A stretch of 64,000 nt of DNA from the NCBI GenBank assembly GCA_029964075.1, contig CM057149.1, forward strand, positions 35,608,900 to 35,672,899, in the 5' to 3' direction. Positions 39,401-54,900 of this stretch are shown in pieces. The stretch is from Patiria pectinifera. Lineage: Eukaryota; Echinodermata; Asteroidea; Valvatida; Asterinidae. Each line of letters starts with the position of its first letter. Within the stretch, counting starts at the first letter, position 1. The position numbers were made by a program, and so were the translations under genes. The notes beneath the pieces were generated by a model, which had not been told where the DNA came from, made no database searches, and saw nothing but the letters and a program-made list of their open reading frames with translations.

Positions 39401-42400
39401 GTTTGACCACTTTCGAGAGCCCAGTGGATTGAATGCACCGCCGTACGCATGCTAGAATGTGCAAAAATAATAATAATACTGGAATCTTATACAGCCTGTC
39501 TAAAAAAAAAATGGTACAATCAGAAAAAAAATTGGTTAAATATGCAATTTCAAAATAAGTCATTCTTACTTGGCAAAGTATTAAAGAACAAAGACTGGGC
39601 TTTCCAATAGTGTTTGTTTGATCTTATTTGCTTTTGTCAATTCAGAGATATAATCAATTTAGTGCGATACACCAAAATCGAGTTTGTGCCACTTTTATGC
39701 ATGGGCAGAGTTGTTTCGAGTACTGTGCCATGCTGTCTTGAAGCTCACACCCAGAAAGTGGCACAAACTTGATTTTTGTGTTCCGCAGTAAACTGGAGTT
39801 ATCTCTAGATTGACAAAAGCAAATGAGATAAAACAAAAAGTATTGGAATGCCTGTCTTTTTTCTTTAATGTGATGCTCAAAACGACTTACTTATGTTGAG
39901 ATTTAATATTGAAAAAAAAAAAATCGTTTTCGATTGTACCATTTTTTTGAGACAGGCCGTATAGCGCACGTATCTACCAACAATTAGGTACTCAAGGCGC
40001 TGGGAATTTCTTTTATATCTAAGTTTTATATCTTTTTAAAGTCTATTTTGAAACACGGGTAAATGAAGTTTATGAGAAATATGAGACCCATTGTGTAGCA
40101 CCTTTATAAGGGTTTACCAGGTGCTGCGGCGCATATTGCAGCCACTGCCAGAAACGCCAGGGCAAACCCCTTCTCTTAGCGATAAGTGTTACTGGGTTCT
40201 TTAACGCGCATTATTACACAACACAAGGGACCTACGGCTTTACGTCCCATCCGAAGAATGAATCAATAATGGTAAAGTGCCTTGCTCAAGAGCACAAGCA
40301 CCATGTTCCCACGGTCAGGATTCGAACCCACGTACCGGTACCACGGCACACGAGTCGAACTCCGTAACCATTGGACCACAGCACCCCACAAAAAAGCCAT
40401 AGTCATGATAGTAGCCACACATCTGTACAGCTGTCATGCAGATGTCAGTCCGTAACATGTCAGTCAGGTCGGGTTGGTTCGGTTTTGCATTTGTGGCTTT
40501 CAGTTCGGGTCGGTTCGGTTAAGCCATGTTGGGGGGAAGCCCCAAATAAACGGACCCCCCCCCCCTTAAAAAACTTCAGAAATTTACGTGGTGCAGTATT
40601 ATTGTAGAGTTACTGTGTCTGGCACGACCACCGTCAACCCACCGCGCCAATGTGCATGTGGTTTGTGGCCTATCACGCATAGTCTATAACGTGTATATAG
40701 GCCCACCAGTAGGTAATATTTGTCTTCACCATACCGTACGATATGAGTCTTTACTATTCATAAGATGAAATTTGCGTCGGTAAAGGGCAAAACCTAATAT
40801 TAAATGATTCTTTACTGTAAGAAACTGAAAAAAACCCAATTTTTTTCACGATGTGGGTAAGTTCAGGCAAAAAAGCGGATACAGTTGCCCAGGCCAGATA
40901 TTGGGTGTTTTTCAGGTCGGTTTGTGTTGGTTTTTGCTTGAATTTTTGTCGGGTCGGGTTGGATTAGGGTAGTTTGGATTCGTTTTGTTACTGTAATGTT
41001 TTGTGTCAATTGGGCCTGTGTCTCTCCCACTGGATCTGTTGAAAGTGGTCACAAAGCATCCTTTAATCAGGTTTCCCATGGCCCGGGAAAAACCTGTAAA
41101 AGTCATGGCATTTTATTTTCAATTTCCAGGCCTTGAAAAGTCGTGGAAATTTATAAAAATGACAAAAGTCATGGAATTTTGTGACCCAATCAGACTCAAG
41201 ATACGCATATGATTGAATAATCTATTCTATCAGCACAAACAAAAGTTGGCAAAATAAACAGATTTTCCGACCTACCGACCCCAATTTTTGATACCATGTA
41301 TTCGGAAGCAGAACTATTTATATTTTGGCCTCACCATTCTGTTAATACAGCACAACCATTACAGTTGTGCATAAAACCTTTGAGCAGAGAATCCTTAGTT
41401 ACATGTACATGTCTGAACCCATAAGCCAAAATTCCCAGCTTACAAAATTACATGTAGTTTGCTAAATTGCATAAATATTCTTTGCTTATGATTAAGCAAG
41501 CCACAAAATTTTGCTCTGTACCCGAACAGAACTAAGCAAAACAACGACATTGGGTCAAAAGGCCAAAAACCTAGGCCTTATGCAAGCACGGCCTGCCCAG
41601 GAGATAAGAACAACTAGAGACATTGGGCACTGGGCAGCACAGCGAGATGATGGCCGTGCCACTTGGCGATGACACATACCCTGCTCCTCTGAGTAAGAGG
41701 AAGAGAGCCAAAAAAATCCAGAGTCACATCGACAACTTTTGACATTTCGATCAAAAGCCTCTCTCGTTTCTTCTTCTTCCAAAATTCAGGAGCGATTCCG
41801 AATTCTAGGTTCTCCTGCAGATCCACATCCTTAGTGATGATCCATCCTCAGTGATGATTTTTATTGCTCATTTATCAAATTAAGTGACAATTTTTCTCTG
41901 GGAAAATTTCAAGGGGGGTCCCGAAGTTCGGGTCTGCGACCCTGGCTGTTCACTCCCACAGGGAATTCTTGGCTCATGTATTGCTGATTGAATTTCCTGT
42001 TCCTTAAAAAAGTACAGCCTTGCTGTGTGTGGGCTGTGTCGTCTGGGCAGTGTTATCTACGCACTGTGGATATGATATGACTCCATAGACTCTATTAGAT
42101 TAGTAGAGTGCTAACTCAGTTTGTGAAGTACAGAACCCAGTGGGCAGATTCCTGAGCTATGAAAAGCCTATGGGAAAACGTATGGAAAACCGATGGAAAA
42201 GTCATGGAAATCTTTCGGAAAATGTCTTGCAAACCCATGGGAAAACTCCCTCAAAAACGATCATGAAAAATGCACCACCATCTAACATTTTGGACAAGTG
42301 TTGGTGAACATTTAAGCGGTGTGCATTTATGTGTAGTATGGGAACTGGGTATCCTATTGAAGTAAAACATGGGTACCCGTCAAGGAAGGGCTTGATAGCT

Positions 42401-45400
42401 TTACGATGTACACTACAACTTTCGTGAGGGTCATCTGTTGCACGTTAAAATGCACATACATGTAAGCATGAAATCTGTTTTGATTTTTCAATACAGCCTG
42501 GTTTTCATTTTGAAAATTCCCACAAATGGCATTCTAAAACTTTCTTTATCTTTTTCTGAGGAGTGTAATTTGTAAAGTTGTTTACGGGTACCCGATCTCA
42601 TAATCAGGAACCAGTTCCTGACATCAGCGCTCGGGTTCTTCATCTTTCGTTTGAGGCAGCAGAAAGTCAAGCTATTCCGTCCAGTTGTCTATTAGCCATG
42701 TTCTTGTTCGCTGACATGGTACCCGGTTCTGATGCACAGACATTCGTTTTCATACCACTGTGAAACGGTGGTGTTCATTTAAAAACGTAAACTACATTGA
42801 ACATTCCAAGATTGTTTAACTCAATCAAAAGGCAACGGCGTACGCTGACAAGTTGGCAGCAGGGGCATTGCTAGATGGGAAATGTGGGGTTGTGACACCC
42901 CATTCGTCAAACTTGTTGGCAGATTTTTCAAAATCGTGGGTAACAGAAGGCAACATGAATAACGCCACTTATTGTCAGATGGTGTTCATTCCCGTCTACC
43001 TTGAACAAAACCTTTTAGACTCTCAACCCATGTCCCCCTCCCCATTTGCTTAAAAAAAAATCAGGAGAACATTTTCTTGTGATGCGTTTACCCAATTGGT
43101 TCTTCAGCAACACTTATAAATTTCCACCATTTCAAATTGGTCAGGCAACACCTGTGCTCTGAAGGAGCAAACATTAAATGTTCACATTTCCTGCACTATT
43201 GTCATGAGGAGTTTGTTCTAAAAAATTTGCTTTTTTATCTGGTTCCTTGCCAGTAATCATAGCGTCGTGTAGCCATCGTGTCATAAAACCTTGAACGCTT
43301 GCCAGGTATTTGTAAATGTGCACTTCCTGAGAGATCACCTGCCCATAACCAGCTGGTCTGTGTACTCTGCCACGGGACTATCGTCAGTCCAGCAGGCTGT
43401 TATGAACCTGTCTCTGGAGAGTGTCGGACTGTCCAAGCTGTTTCACTTCCTTCTGGTGATTATGTTTTTCTTCAAAGTCACAGTCTTGTCCAGGAGGACA
43501 CTTTTGGTTTTGTTTGTTTTTTGAGTGAATTGCTCGTCCGATGCAGAAGGGTCAGGTGGGGTAGATCTTTAGACCTTTGCTCACCTCTGAAGTTGTCCAT
43601 TGTGCTCCCTATTTCACACAAGAGTCTTCAGCAGCCAGTGGAGCTTTGGTCCCACTAACTTTAATTTTGTGGCCTGCCCCAAGATTTTTGTCTCAAGTGA
43701 TGTACAATACAATGTAGGCCTAAAGTTCACAGTGCATGAATGTGGTTCAAGATTTTTAAAACTAAAATTGCATTGCAGTGCAAATCCTGTCTGACGTATC
43801 ATACTTCAGTGCATCATGGTCAACCTCAAGCAAATAAGGACTTCTTCTTTCAGGCAACCTGTTCGTCAAGTTTGATATTTCTATGAATATGAACGATTTG
43901 CTCTTTTCTTTTTGTGGTTCCGCATGTACATTAATCCCTCCCTCTTTGGCTGGCAATTTCAACAAGGCCGGCCCAGCAGTCAAAATCAATCAGGTGGTTG
44001 TTTTCAACTGTTGAGTGCTCCCTACCGGTACCTTCATGAAGCGGAATTGACTGGTTGTGATTGTTAAACCCGATATAGCTATGCTTTGACTGTAGGTGAT
44101 TGATAAGCCACCTGTCACCTGCTTTTGTCTGTTGATTGAAATTGACTGCCACAGTGGCTACATGAAATATGATCTGACTGGTGGTGACTAGCCTGTGCAA
44201 AAGGCATGGCAGGGAACAGGAATGAATTTTTGACTGTCTGTGCTGGATCAAACAAAAGGAGGGTTCGAAGGACGGATGATTGACTGCAGAAGAGTAAATG
44301 CAGTTTCTTAACCCTAAAGGGGCCGGGGGGGGGCGGAATCCGCCCCCCCCTCAACATTTTCCAGGATAGCTTCTAAAAAAATTTTTTTCGCGACCCGAGC
44401 TGTTATGACTTTTTAGCCTCGAGCTTTGCGCATCTTTTGATACCAAAAACATCAAAATCGGACCACGGGTTGGCACGTAGCGAAAAATTTTCCGGCGCTA
44501 CGCGCCGTGAAAACTGAATTTTCCCATATACGTCGTATACACCGAGCAGAATTGCCATTCATACATATGAATAATTAGTTAGCCATAATTCCAAAACCCT
44601 TTGACCTATAGTCATGAAATTTCTTGGGTATGTTTAGGAAGAGTTGCTCTATGCATGTGCTGAGTTTCAAAATTTTTCGTCACTCGATGGCCGAGATCTT
44701 AGGGGGGGGGCGGAATCCGCCCCCCCCCGGCTGAGAGATGGTCAAAATAACCCGGCCCCTTTAGGGTTAAGTGTACCTTGGTCGACAATAAAGTTCAAAC
44801 TGGGTCCTCAAGAGGCACATTAAGTAGAACGCGTCATAATTGTGAATCGCTCCTCAATCTAAGCACACCCAGGGCCATTCCTTGACTGTTTACAGACCCT
44901 TGTTCCCATGGGGTCCATAAGTCGTGCCGGATTTCCCAAAGCTTGCCACCCTACACGTGTTTCTACTTCGCTACTTATCCGGGGCACCCCCTGAAACTTG
45001 GATGAAATATTTGCCCAAATATGCAATGTCTGCCTCCTGTCTCCAGCCGAGGTGAAATTAAACGTGATGCTGAAAGTATCCCGCCGACCCATTTTTGACC
45101 TTGAACCAGATGTTTTTTCTTTTATACGACCTGACCTTTGTTTCCCCTGAAAGATCCCCATTGACCAGATTGCAAACTTGTCCCATTTTGAGAGAGATTT
45201 ACTGTACCTTATCCGCCAGGATCTTGTGATTTAATACAAAATCAGGACTACCCTGGTGACCTAGATGACTGGATGTTTAAGACACTGTTTTTTTGCAGGG
45301 GAGGAAATAACCATGCACTTTTGTTGAGCTATGCCTCTCAAGGCTTGGGTTGCCAAATGTTGCCATAAATGGTCATTGAGAACTGCAAGAATTTTTTTCC

Positions 45401-48400
45401 GTGTTCTTTCTTTTTAACAATCCCAAAACAAATTTTTTTAAAGGTTTGTCATTTTTTCAGTTCTTGTCAGTCACATTGAGAATCACGACTGAATTTGGAA
45501 AATGTTGCCTACCATACATGTACTTCGTGAGAATCCAAAAGTAATATTAAGCGAAAAAGCATAAGTTCAGCAATCTGTAACTAACAAACCACACGTTCAA
45601 ACCTAACACGTTCAGATTTGGGTTTTGAAATTTCATATGACCAAACAAATTAATCAAATTGAAAGATAATTTGTGAGATTGGCCGTGGAGCCAACCAGGA
45701 GATGTGTTGATTTGACACCGAATAACCCATCTCTCCCCATCTCTCCCGTGTAACATTCCATTAAAAAGTCAGTTTCACTTGTTACCCGATTTGGCCAGGG
45801 GACTCAGAGGAGTAACTTAACACTTTCTGAATCAGATTGTTTCATAAACACCCCCCCCCCCCTCCTCGTTTTGTACAATTTTTCATGCTGACTCCAACAT
45901 CCCTTTCTGTCACCAGTCCTTACCTCTTTTCCTTTACAAACCAGGTCCCAGTGGAGCACAACATCCTGTGGGTCACCCTGCTCTCCCTGCTGAGTCAGCG
46001 ACCGGTTGACCTGCCGACCTGCATTGACCTCAAGGTCGCGGCCACGGTGCTGGGCACCATGGCGGTCCATGTGGGCTCGGCTGAGGTCCAGCTGTGCGGC
46101 TGCAGGGTGCTGGAGCCCCTGGCCAAGTTCAGGCCTACGCCGTTACAAAAGGTAAGGATTCAGCATTGTTTCTAACAGTGAATGCAAGGCTGTGTATGTG
46201 ATGTAACAGTGTGTCATTGCCGGCCCAGGCCGGGGAGCACAGCCTACCGAGCTCCACGTCGTCCACACAAGGCGAAACCCGATCCGATCGCATGCACACG
46301 AAGCCCACAATGTATTCACGCACTATCTCCTTGGCCCATGTAGTCCCATCCCGCGTTCATGTGTATACATGCATGTGCATGTGGGATTCACCTACATGTA
46401 GGATCACAGCCTTGATTATTCTGTAACTTCCGGGTTTTGCAGTTATGTTATATAATAATGACTTTATACCAACGATCTCAAAGCGCTTTGCAATTATTAC
46501 CCCTATTCATCAAGTCATGAGACCAATTTTTGCAGCAGCTCGAGATCAGCGCATTCTAGTCTTTACCTTCACTGGTACCCATTTAAACACCTGGGTGGAG
46601 AGAGGGAATTGTAGTAAAGTGTCTTGCCCAAGAACACCAGCACCATGTTCCCCGTCAGGGTTTGAACCCACGTGCCATTGCTAACCAACACTTAACATTG
46701 GACCACAGCACTCCACAATGTTAATGATATGAGCTGCTTATGATTGATCAGGATCTGACTTGCCCTTGATTGGACACTCCACGCTGTTTAAAAAAATTGC
46801 TTAGGAAATATATGTACTAAGTGTGAATTGGCTGAGAACCGGTTACAAGAAAATTACATTGTATGATAGTTTAATGGCTCGTTATCTGTTATTGCCCAAC
46901 GAGCAATTTTTGCGTGTACCAAATTTCTCATTGACAAATTTGTGTGATAACTAACGGTTATGAAACAACTAGGTAAAGTGCCGTGAAGCTGCTAAGCATA
47001 AAATATCGTCCAATGTTATGTGCTCAGCTTGAAACTCCAGAGAATCGTTCATGATCAGTTTGTCTTACAAGTTTGGCTTCTGTGTTTAAGCAAATATGTC
47101 TACTTAGCAATAGCATGAAATTAGCCTCTGATTGCCTATATTTATGTGCTTCCTGTCATCTCAATATTTTTTTGTGTGATACACAATCAATATTTTTCCT
47201 TCAATGTAAAATTTTTCACTTTATAATTCATTTAATATTTAGCTATTTCAACAATTTGTTTATGAATCATTCATAAGAATTTAGTTAACAAAATGTCTTC
47301 AAATGATCGTTAGAGTTACCTTTCATGAAAAGGTTTCACAGCTAATAATCCAATATTAAAATTCACAAATGATCCACTGACCTCAACACTCATTTTTGTC
47401 TTCGTCCCTCAATCCCAGGCCCCAGTCAGAGAGAGTGGCATACAGGTCCTTCTCAGGACCTTGGAGGCCCACATCAGTGATCCTCCCATCGTCCAAGCCG
47501 TCTGTGGGGTGCTAGCTAACGTGACTAGCACCATGGTGCAGTTCACCTCATGGGCTGTGCAGCAAGGTATGTAAGGCTGTGTCCGATTTACGCGGCTACG
47601 GCTAGCGGTAACACACATGTCTATGGAAAGTGGCTTGTGCCGTTCTATAGGCACATGTGTAATTGGTAGCCGTAGTCGAGTAATTAAAACTCAGCCTAGC
47701 CATCCTTTCAATCAGTACATCATGTTATGGACGTTCTTTTTCGATTCCTTTGGCTTTCAACAGTAGTGCGCCAATGGCAAATAAAGAACACCCAACTAGT
47801 TTGTGTACAGTCAGAATAAAAAAAGTTGTGCCTACTTTGTGCCGTAAGCGCACGAACACCCACTCTTGTTTTACTACACTTCTGAGGACAATGCTTTGTG
47901 TTTCCCTTTGTCCCTATAATATAACACTCTCCCATAGACTAAGCAAACAAACTTGCTACGGAGGACCGTTTCCAACAAAAGACCCAACTCCCGAGGACTG
48001 AAAGGATCTGTTGTACTCCCTTTGTGTGTCAGTCCTCGGGGGTTATGTAGAACACGTACATGTGCGCACGCAGTGTGTCCCCCACTGGACCTTTTGAAAG
48101 TCGTACAAAAGCTGTTTGTGAATAGATTCACAGCTACAAAATGCTGATTCAAATCTCCGGGGCCCACAAATACAACAGGGTTGTAGGGGAAATGGTGTAA
48201 ATGACTCCTTGGTGTTGGCTGATTTTAAATTTGACTTCCTCCTAACACATATCCACAACAGGAACATTTTAGGACTTTTAGTAAAAAAAATGGACCAATG
48301 TTTTTCGACCTTTATTTTTTTAAAGAAAGAAATGGTTTTCTGTCAGGGGGAGAAGTAAGGAAAATAAATGACTGCCACTGACAAATTATGGGTTTGGTAA

Positions 48401-51400
48401 GTAGCCCGTAAATGCACGTTTTCTTGTAAAATATAATCGCAGTGTCTCTAGAAAGATGGATAGGTGATGGCAGCCTTGTAGGTAGGCGATGCCCCTAAAG
48501 CCTTTGAAATTGTATTGGTTATCATTCACCTTGACAATGGCTGTCCAGTTTGGAATAATATAGTATTTGATTATTCAAAACTGCGTTGGACTGATTATTC
48601 GAATATTCAAACTCGGCAATCTGGGTTACACATGCCAGCTGCAACAAAGTTGTACGCAAAGCTTGTCAGATAAAATTTGCACGCAGCGATCGATGTTAAA
48701 GGCCACTGGTGTGTTATGCAGTGTTTTGCTGTAAGTATTTTACAACTGTCAAGGGTTTTAACCTGCTAAAAGGATGAAAAAATTGGAAAAAAAGTTACTT
48801 CTGACAATGAAGAGACGCAAATTTAAAATAAAAATAATATCACAGATGTGTCTCTGTGTGTTGTTTTTTCTTCGGAATATTCAAACCGGTAAAAAGCTAT
48901 TTGAAGATTCCGTTGATGATCGAATATTCGGTATTTTCGGAACAGCCCTTACCTTGATGATGTCAGTTTCCTGTAGATTAATTGGGCCTGTTCTCAAGTG
49001 ACCTATATTTGAGGACATAGAAATATTTAAATGAAGTTGACCTGCATCTGAGGTCAACAGGATAGCAACGCTTCGGCCAATCCCTGTCTCTATATCCAAG
49101 TGAGATTATCCAGAGAGTTTTTGGACTGTATTCCTCTCTCCCAAATCCCCTGTCAACATTTTGTTCAAACTGTTTTGGTGTGAAACAGAGAGCATCTGAC
49201 TTTTCAAGGCAAAGGCTTGCGTTTTGATCCCTTGGCATTAATCTTACGCTGCGTGGCTCGTGGGTGGACGCTCAGCAACAGCTGAGCAATGAGTCAAGAC
49301 TTTTACTGACGATTTTTAAAGACTTCAAAGACATTGAGTAATAAATGGAGGCTGATTGTCTTAAAAAAAGATCAGTGGCTTGATCAAGTGACGACGCAAC
49401 TCCAAAGTTGCATTTACGGCCCGCTGATTTTCCGGAATTAACCCTTAGAGTGATTTATTAGGAACCTTCATCTTTCTTGCAACATCATTCGGTAAACTGT
49501 ACACAAAAACTGTAAGACTCTGACTATTGGTGGTATGCCTACCCCCATGTACATGACAAACATAATCAGTACTCACTCCAACAGATTCCAACAAACCCTG
49601 GTGTTGGAGTTTGACTGGATGGGGATTGTTAGGGTTCATGGAATTTATCAGTCGAAGTGGAGTTCGGCTTTTGGGAGAAACCGTGTAATGTGTACAAAGA
49701 GATGCAAAACATGGGTAATGAAATATTTTCTGCATACATTTTTTTTTAATTCAAAGCATAATTTGTACAGGCTTGGGCAGTTTTGTTTACTAAAATTCTT
49801 TACCAAAATTGTTTGGCAGAAAACGTTGTCCAGCCATTTTCAGTTGACATCAACTGTAGAAAAATGGAAACGGAATGCATTTCCTTTCTCAGTTTCAAGG
49901 TTAAAATAGAATTTAGAATTTCCTGAAATGGAATTCAGGATTTCCTGAAATAGAATTCAAGATTTCCGGAAGTGGAAAAAGAAAATGATACGGAAAATCA
50001 ACAGCCCTAGTTGTGTAGTTGATAGTTGACTTTCCCCATACACTATACATGTGTGAGCCAATTTGAAGGGGGTGGGGTTTAAACTTTCAAATTTTGGGGG
50101 GTGATTTGACATGAAATAACCCAAGGGAGAAAAATTAAAATAGGTACATAAAATTATAAATAAAGCATATGCTTGTTAATCATGTAAGTTAAAAAAAATC
50201 AATTCATATCCCGGAGGGGTTGAAATAGGATATTCTACATTTTCACTTCTAATTTCTTCACAGTGGTCGGACTGAATTCACCATCACACATAACATTGAA
50301 CAGTCATCTTTCAATTGAAAATTCAAATCATTTTTCACCCTGTCAAATGTTACTATTCTTGCCATGTGATCTAAAAATGGGGCTGAGTGCATCTCACTGC
50401 GTGTGGCTTTATCAATACTTCCGCATTTTTTTTCTGTAAATAGAAATGAGATTTTTATCTTCTTTATGTTTGAAGGATGTGCTTAATTGATTGAACGACA
50501 TACTGATACTTCTTGTTTTTACCATAAACTGTTTTTTTAGACAATTTTTTTTTTACAGATTGTTAAGGGAATTTGTTAGCCACAAGGCAAAAGGCCTCTC
50601 ATGTTGGTGGAGCAAAAAAAAAGACAGAAAGATGTAATTTCTAAGAGAGATTCAGAAGAAATCTACTCGCACTTTGCTTAAAGGCATATAGGATCATTTA
50701 TCCCAAAGTAACCTACCAAATTATCAAAAAGCTTACTTGGATTGTACTAAACACTCCGTGAAATTATTCCATCTGGCTTGCTGTCATTTAGAAGAAATCA
50801 AAATGTAGGTGATTTCCAACGATCAGTCAGTTGACTGATTTTTAGAAATAAAGAGTTCTGTTAAAACATTGTGCTAAGTTTCTTGAAAAGTGTAATATCA
50901 ACTGAGCTGAAAGTTCAACAGGTTAGGTGTTAAACAGTCTTCTTTGGATTTTGAGTGGTGTTGTCATTGAAAATGAACAAAATGCTTGAATAACAAATGA
51001 TCCTATATGGCTTTAAATTGAGATAAATTAAATATGAATGGAGAAAGCAGATTCTGGCACAAGAGTTCCACTACACAGTGATTTAGTATGAGGAATGAAA
51101 CTTGCTACAAAAAATAAAATAAATAAATAAATTGTAATGCTTATAGCGTTTTCCATCGTATCAACAATCCCCGAAACATTTTACAATTATTCCAGTGTGA
51201 GTAACAAAGGTCAAGTGCCTTGCCCAAGGACACAACATGTAGCACACATGGGCAGCACCTGGATTCGAACCCCTAACCCTCCCACATCATTATTCAAGAA
51301 CCCTAACCACTTCAAGTACCCACTCATCCAAACCATGTCATTCTGATCCTCGTGATTGTTGAATTCATGCACATGTAATTCGCAGTGCCTGATCCTGTTT

Positions 51401-51941
51401 TACATAAGTCATGAACCTTTTCAACCTGGAAACGTGATCAGTCTGAAATCTTTACAAAATAAAAGTCTAAAGAGAGATTACGGAGGAAAGCTGAAAGTAT
51501 CAATTTGCAAGTGCGCATTCTATACAGGATCCCATATTAAACACCGTTAGTAACTTCCTGTTGATTCCATTGACAGCTCTACGAGAATCTTATGCGTGCA
51601 GTATTTTTGAAAGATGCGGCAGTTGTTCCCAAAATAATCCTCGACCACTCTTTTTTTTAATCGGAGTGGGATTTAGACTTCAGGAAATTGAGGTTGATAG
51701 ACAGCTGATGAGTCATAACACAGAATGTTCACTGTTGGGTTGTACAGAATGGCTGTGCGATTGCTAGAAGTACCGTTCAGACTTTATGGGGTGTGATTGG
51801 GGGTGGGGCAAAAGAGGGATGTTGGTGAGCTTTAAAACGGACTATCCTTCTGAAAGGAAATATATACCTGTTCAATCCAAGGATGACTGTAAAAACATTG
51901 GCTGGGATTTGTTCTGACTGGCCAGAAGGACTGTTATCAGG

Positions 51942-51977
<36 letters not shown>

Positions 51978-54900
51978 CTGAAGGGGATTTTGTCTTCAAA
52001 TTTGTCCAACATGGTTTTCCTGTGCAAATTGGTCAATTGTCAGCTGTTATTTATTTGTTACATTTGAGAGCGAAACGTCGACCTCACTACCTCATGTATA
52101 ATTATATCTGCATACAAAAAATTGTCATTATATTGTCCTTACGACTTCTGATGCAGAATTTCTCATTACAATGCATTCAAATTGTGATTTGTTCCGTGTG
52201 AACTGGGCTAGTCAGACAATAGGAAAAGCAGCAATGTTGAGGCGTGTAGCAACCAAAATGATTTCAGAATCTTTTGTGGTACCTTATATCTGCACATACA
52301 TATATTATATGAGATCTGCTGTCGAGTCTAAAGCCAAACGTAGATACATTTGGTTGTTAAGCGTTGTGATATTCACTTCCAGTTTTCCCCCAATATTTTG
52401 AGGAAACCTCACCAACTCACACAACTATAAACTTACTCTTATTTCCTCAACAATTTATTTTTATTTTCCGCCAGGCTACCCAGAAGAGGAAGCAGAAAGG
52501 CTTGTCATGATGTCCATGGTAATCACAGACTACATCAAGGAGAATGGTCTGGCACTCCTAGACAGGGCTGGTGCAATGTACCGGGATAACACGGGGATCC
52601 AGACGGCATTCTACCGTATCATGGCCTGTTTTGGCTACCACTCACCCATCCCAAGGTCTGTGCACAGAACGATGATCACAAGTAAAAACTTCCATTATAA
52701 GCAAAGACTACCTGTGCTTCCCTACATGAGTTAAAGGCAATTCCAGCGTTATGTATGTCCATGACAAAGCTTTTAAGAGCTCAGTGAATAAACCTGCACC
52801 CGATTTCATGAAACGCATCGTAACTTATGATGTATCGCAGTGCTGCAAGTCGCGTCATATCCCTATGATGTGTCGCAGCTGCGACGCTTCCTGAGATCCA
52901 TTTCGCAAAACTGTTTTATGTATTTATTCAGCGAACAGTAAATAGTCGTCTGATATTCAACAAAGAGTCGTCAGATCTCCTCTCGAAAAGTTTTAAAACG
53001 TAAAACAAAATGGCGGACGTGTGATGCAATTTTAAAGGAAAACAAGCTCTCAGTGGACTGTATAGCTACTTTGAAATTTCAACTGCAATATTCCAGGCTA
53101 ATTCATAATTATTCAATGAATTTTCTATTTAAAACTTTACACACATTGTCTCTGTGTTATCTCATTTATGTAATGTTTATGGCATAAATCTGGCTAAGAA
53201 AAGGACTCTTTTTTTTTTGCGATGACCACTAGACAGCTGTTGTGAAGGAACTTACGACGTGTTCAAAACATCGCAAGTTTCTTGAAATGGTATATATGAC
53301 GCGTCACGAGTTGTGGTGTGTTACATGAACATGTCGTAACTCGGATTGCGATGCGTCGCAGCGCTTCGTGAAATTAGGTGCTGAACATTTTTTTTTTTTT
53401 AATCTGATACATCCATCATCTGGTAATGGTCGAGGAGATTACAGACTAGGAGTTTGCGATCATTTCGCCGAATCAGTAATTGCATATCAAGGTTAAGTGG
53501 CTCTGTCACAGACATTATACACTTCCTTACATCATGCTTGAATTGCCCTTAAATAAACACTTGTTTGTTTAAACGTGGATCAGATCTGCCAACAGCACTT
53601 ATACAACACGTCAGCTTGATGCGTTGTGCAAAACAAAGGTTTCAGGGTCTCTCCCGACATCACAACGGCGTGACAAACATCGTCACTGGATATCCCCATT
53701 GGTGTGGACAAATTATTTCCTTCCTGCCGGCTTTGTGTCCTGTCAGAGCAGATCTGGACACGACCTCTTCATTTCAGACTTGACGCTCGGATGAAAAGAG
53801 ACGTGACAATTACATTACTCTGTGACAGGGTGAATCATTATTGTTACACCTCATACATTATTCATGAGCCAAATGCACTTCTTTCGGTGTCAATTTTCAA
53901 ACGCATCAGGGGAAGGAAAAGTAGCTACTCTGCACACACAACCACTGATCTCTATACAAAGACTGGATAGCGTATGCCCATATGCTGTACATTTACTTAT
54001 TTTTGCTTTTTGACCAACTCGCCCCGGTCTTCCAAAAATGGCCGCCGATATATACGAACGTTCTACGCGTACATACAGCGTGCGCTGTATCAAAATTTGA
54101 TGCGCATTTTGTTTCTTGTACATATTATGATATTTTGAAAAGGACAAGTTTTGTCGTAATTATATTTCCAAACATTGTAAAAAGTGAACTGCGGCGTTCA
54201 AAAAGTGAATCACGGCGATTGAAAAACTGTGAACCGTGGTCAGTGGTGGTGGACAAAAGGTAAACCAGGTGAACCACGATGTTACAAAATTGAATCACAA
54301 CTGACAGCAACTTGTCCTTTATAGAACACCAACCGGTCTCCCCAATATGGCTTCAAATGGCTTTCTGCGGTTCTCTGTATGCTATCCAGTCTTTATATAA
54401 AGATCAGTGTGCGCGACACACAGCTTGTCACCCAACTGGTCAGAAGTACCAGTGAAGTATCCCAAACAAGATCAGCTCCCAGACTCCCGACAGTAGTGAT
54501 CGCTAGTGAGGTAGCTGGTGGTACCACACTCAAACCTTCATCATTGTTCATGACAAGCAAATTATTGTACACATTTTATGGGAGGGATATACATTTGTAT
54601 TCCGTGGAAATGTTATTTCACATTTTGAAAATGGAGTGTTCCCTTGATGTTGGCCAGTTGAGACTACTCCCTCCGCTTGGCATCGGGATGTAGCCAAATC
54701 ACCCAACACTTCAGTACCAACTGTGATCTGACATTATAACAAATTTCAGCCACTACCATGGCATCACATAATCATGCTTGTATTGGGTGCTAATGTCACT
54801 ACTTTGAGATTGTTGATATGATGGAAAGCGCTTTATTATAAGCACAATTATTGTTTATTATTTTTTTACTTTCAGCCTTGTAAATGTATTACTGAAAACA

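Noticed and set aside
47409..48267. Minus-strand frames over the exon at 47419 and its intron
   Set aside because: They appear in both duplicated copies but lack splice signals and domains; they follow from the GC-rich exon and repeats.
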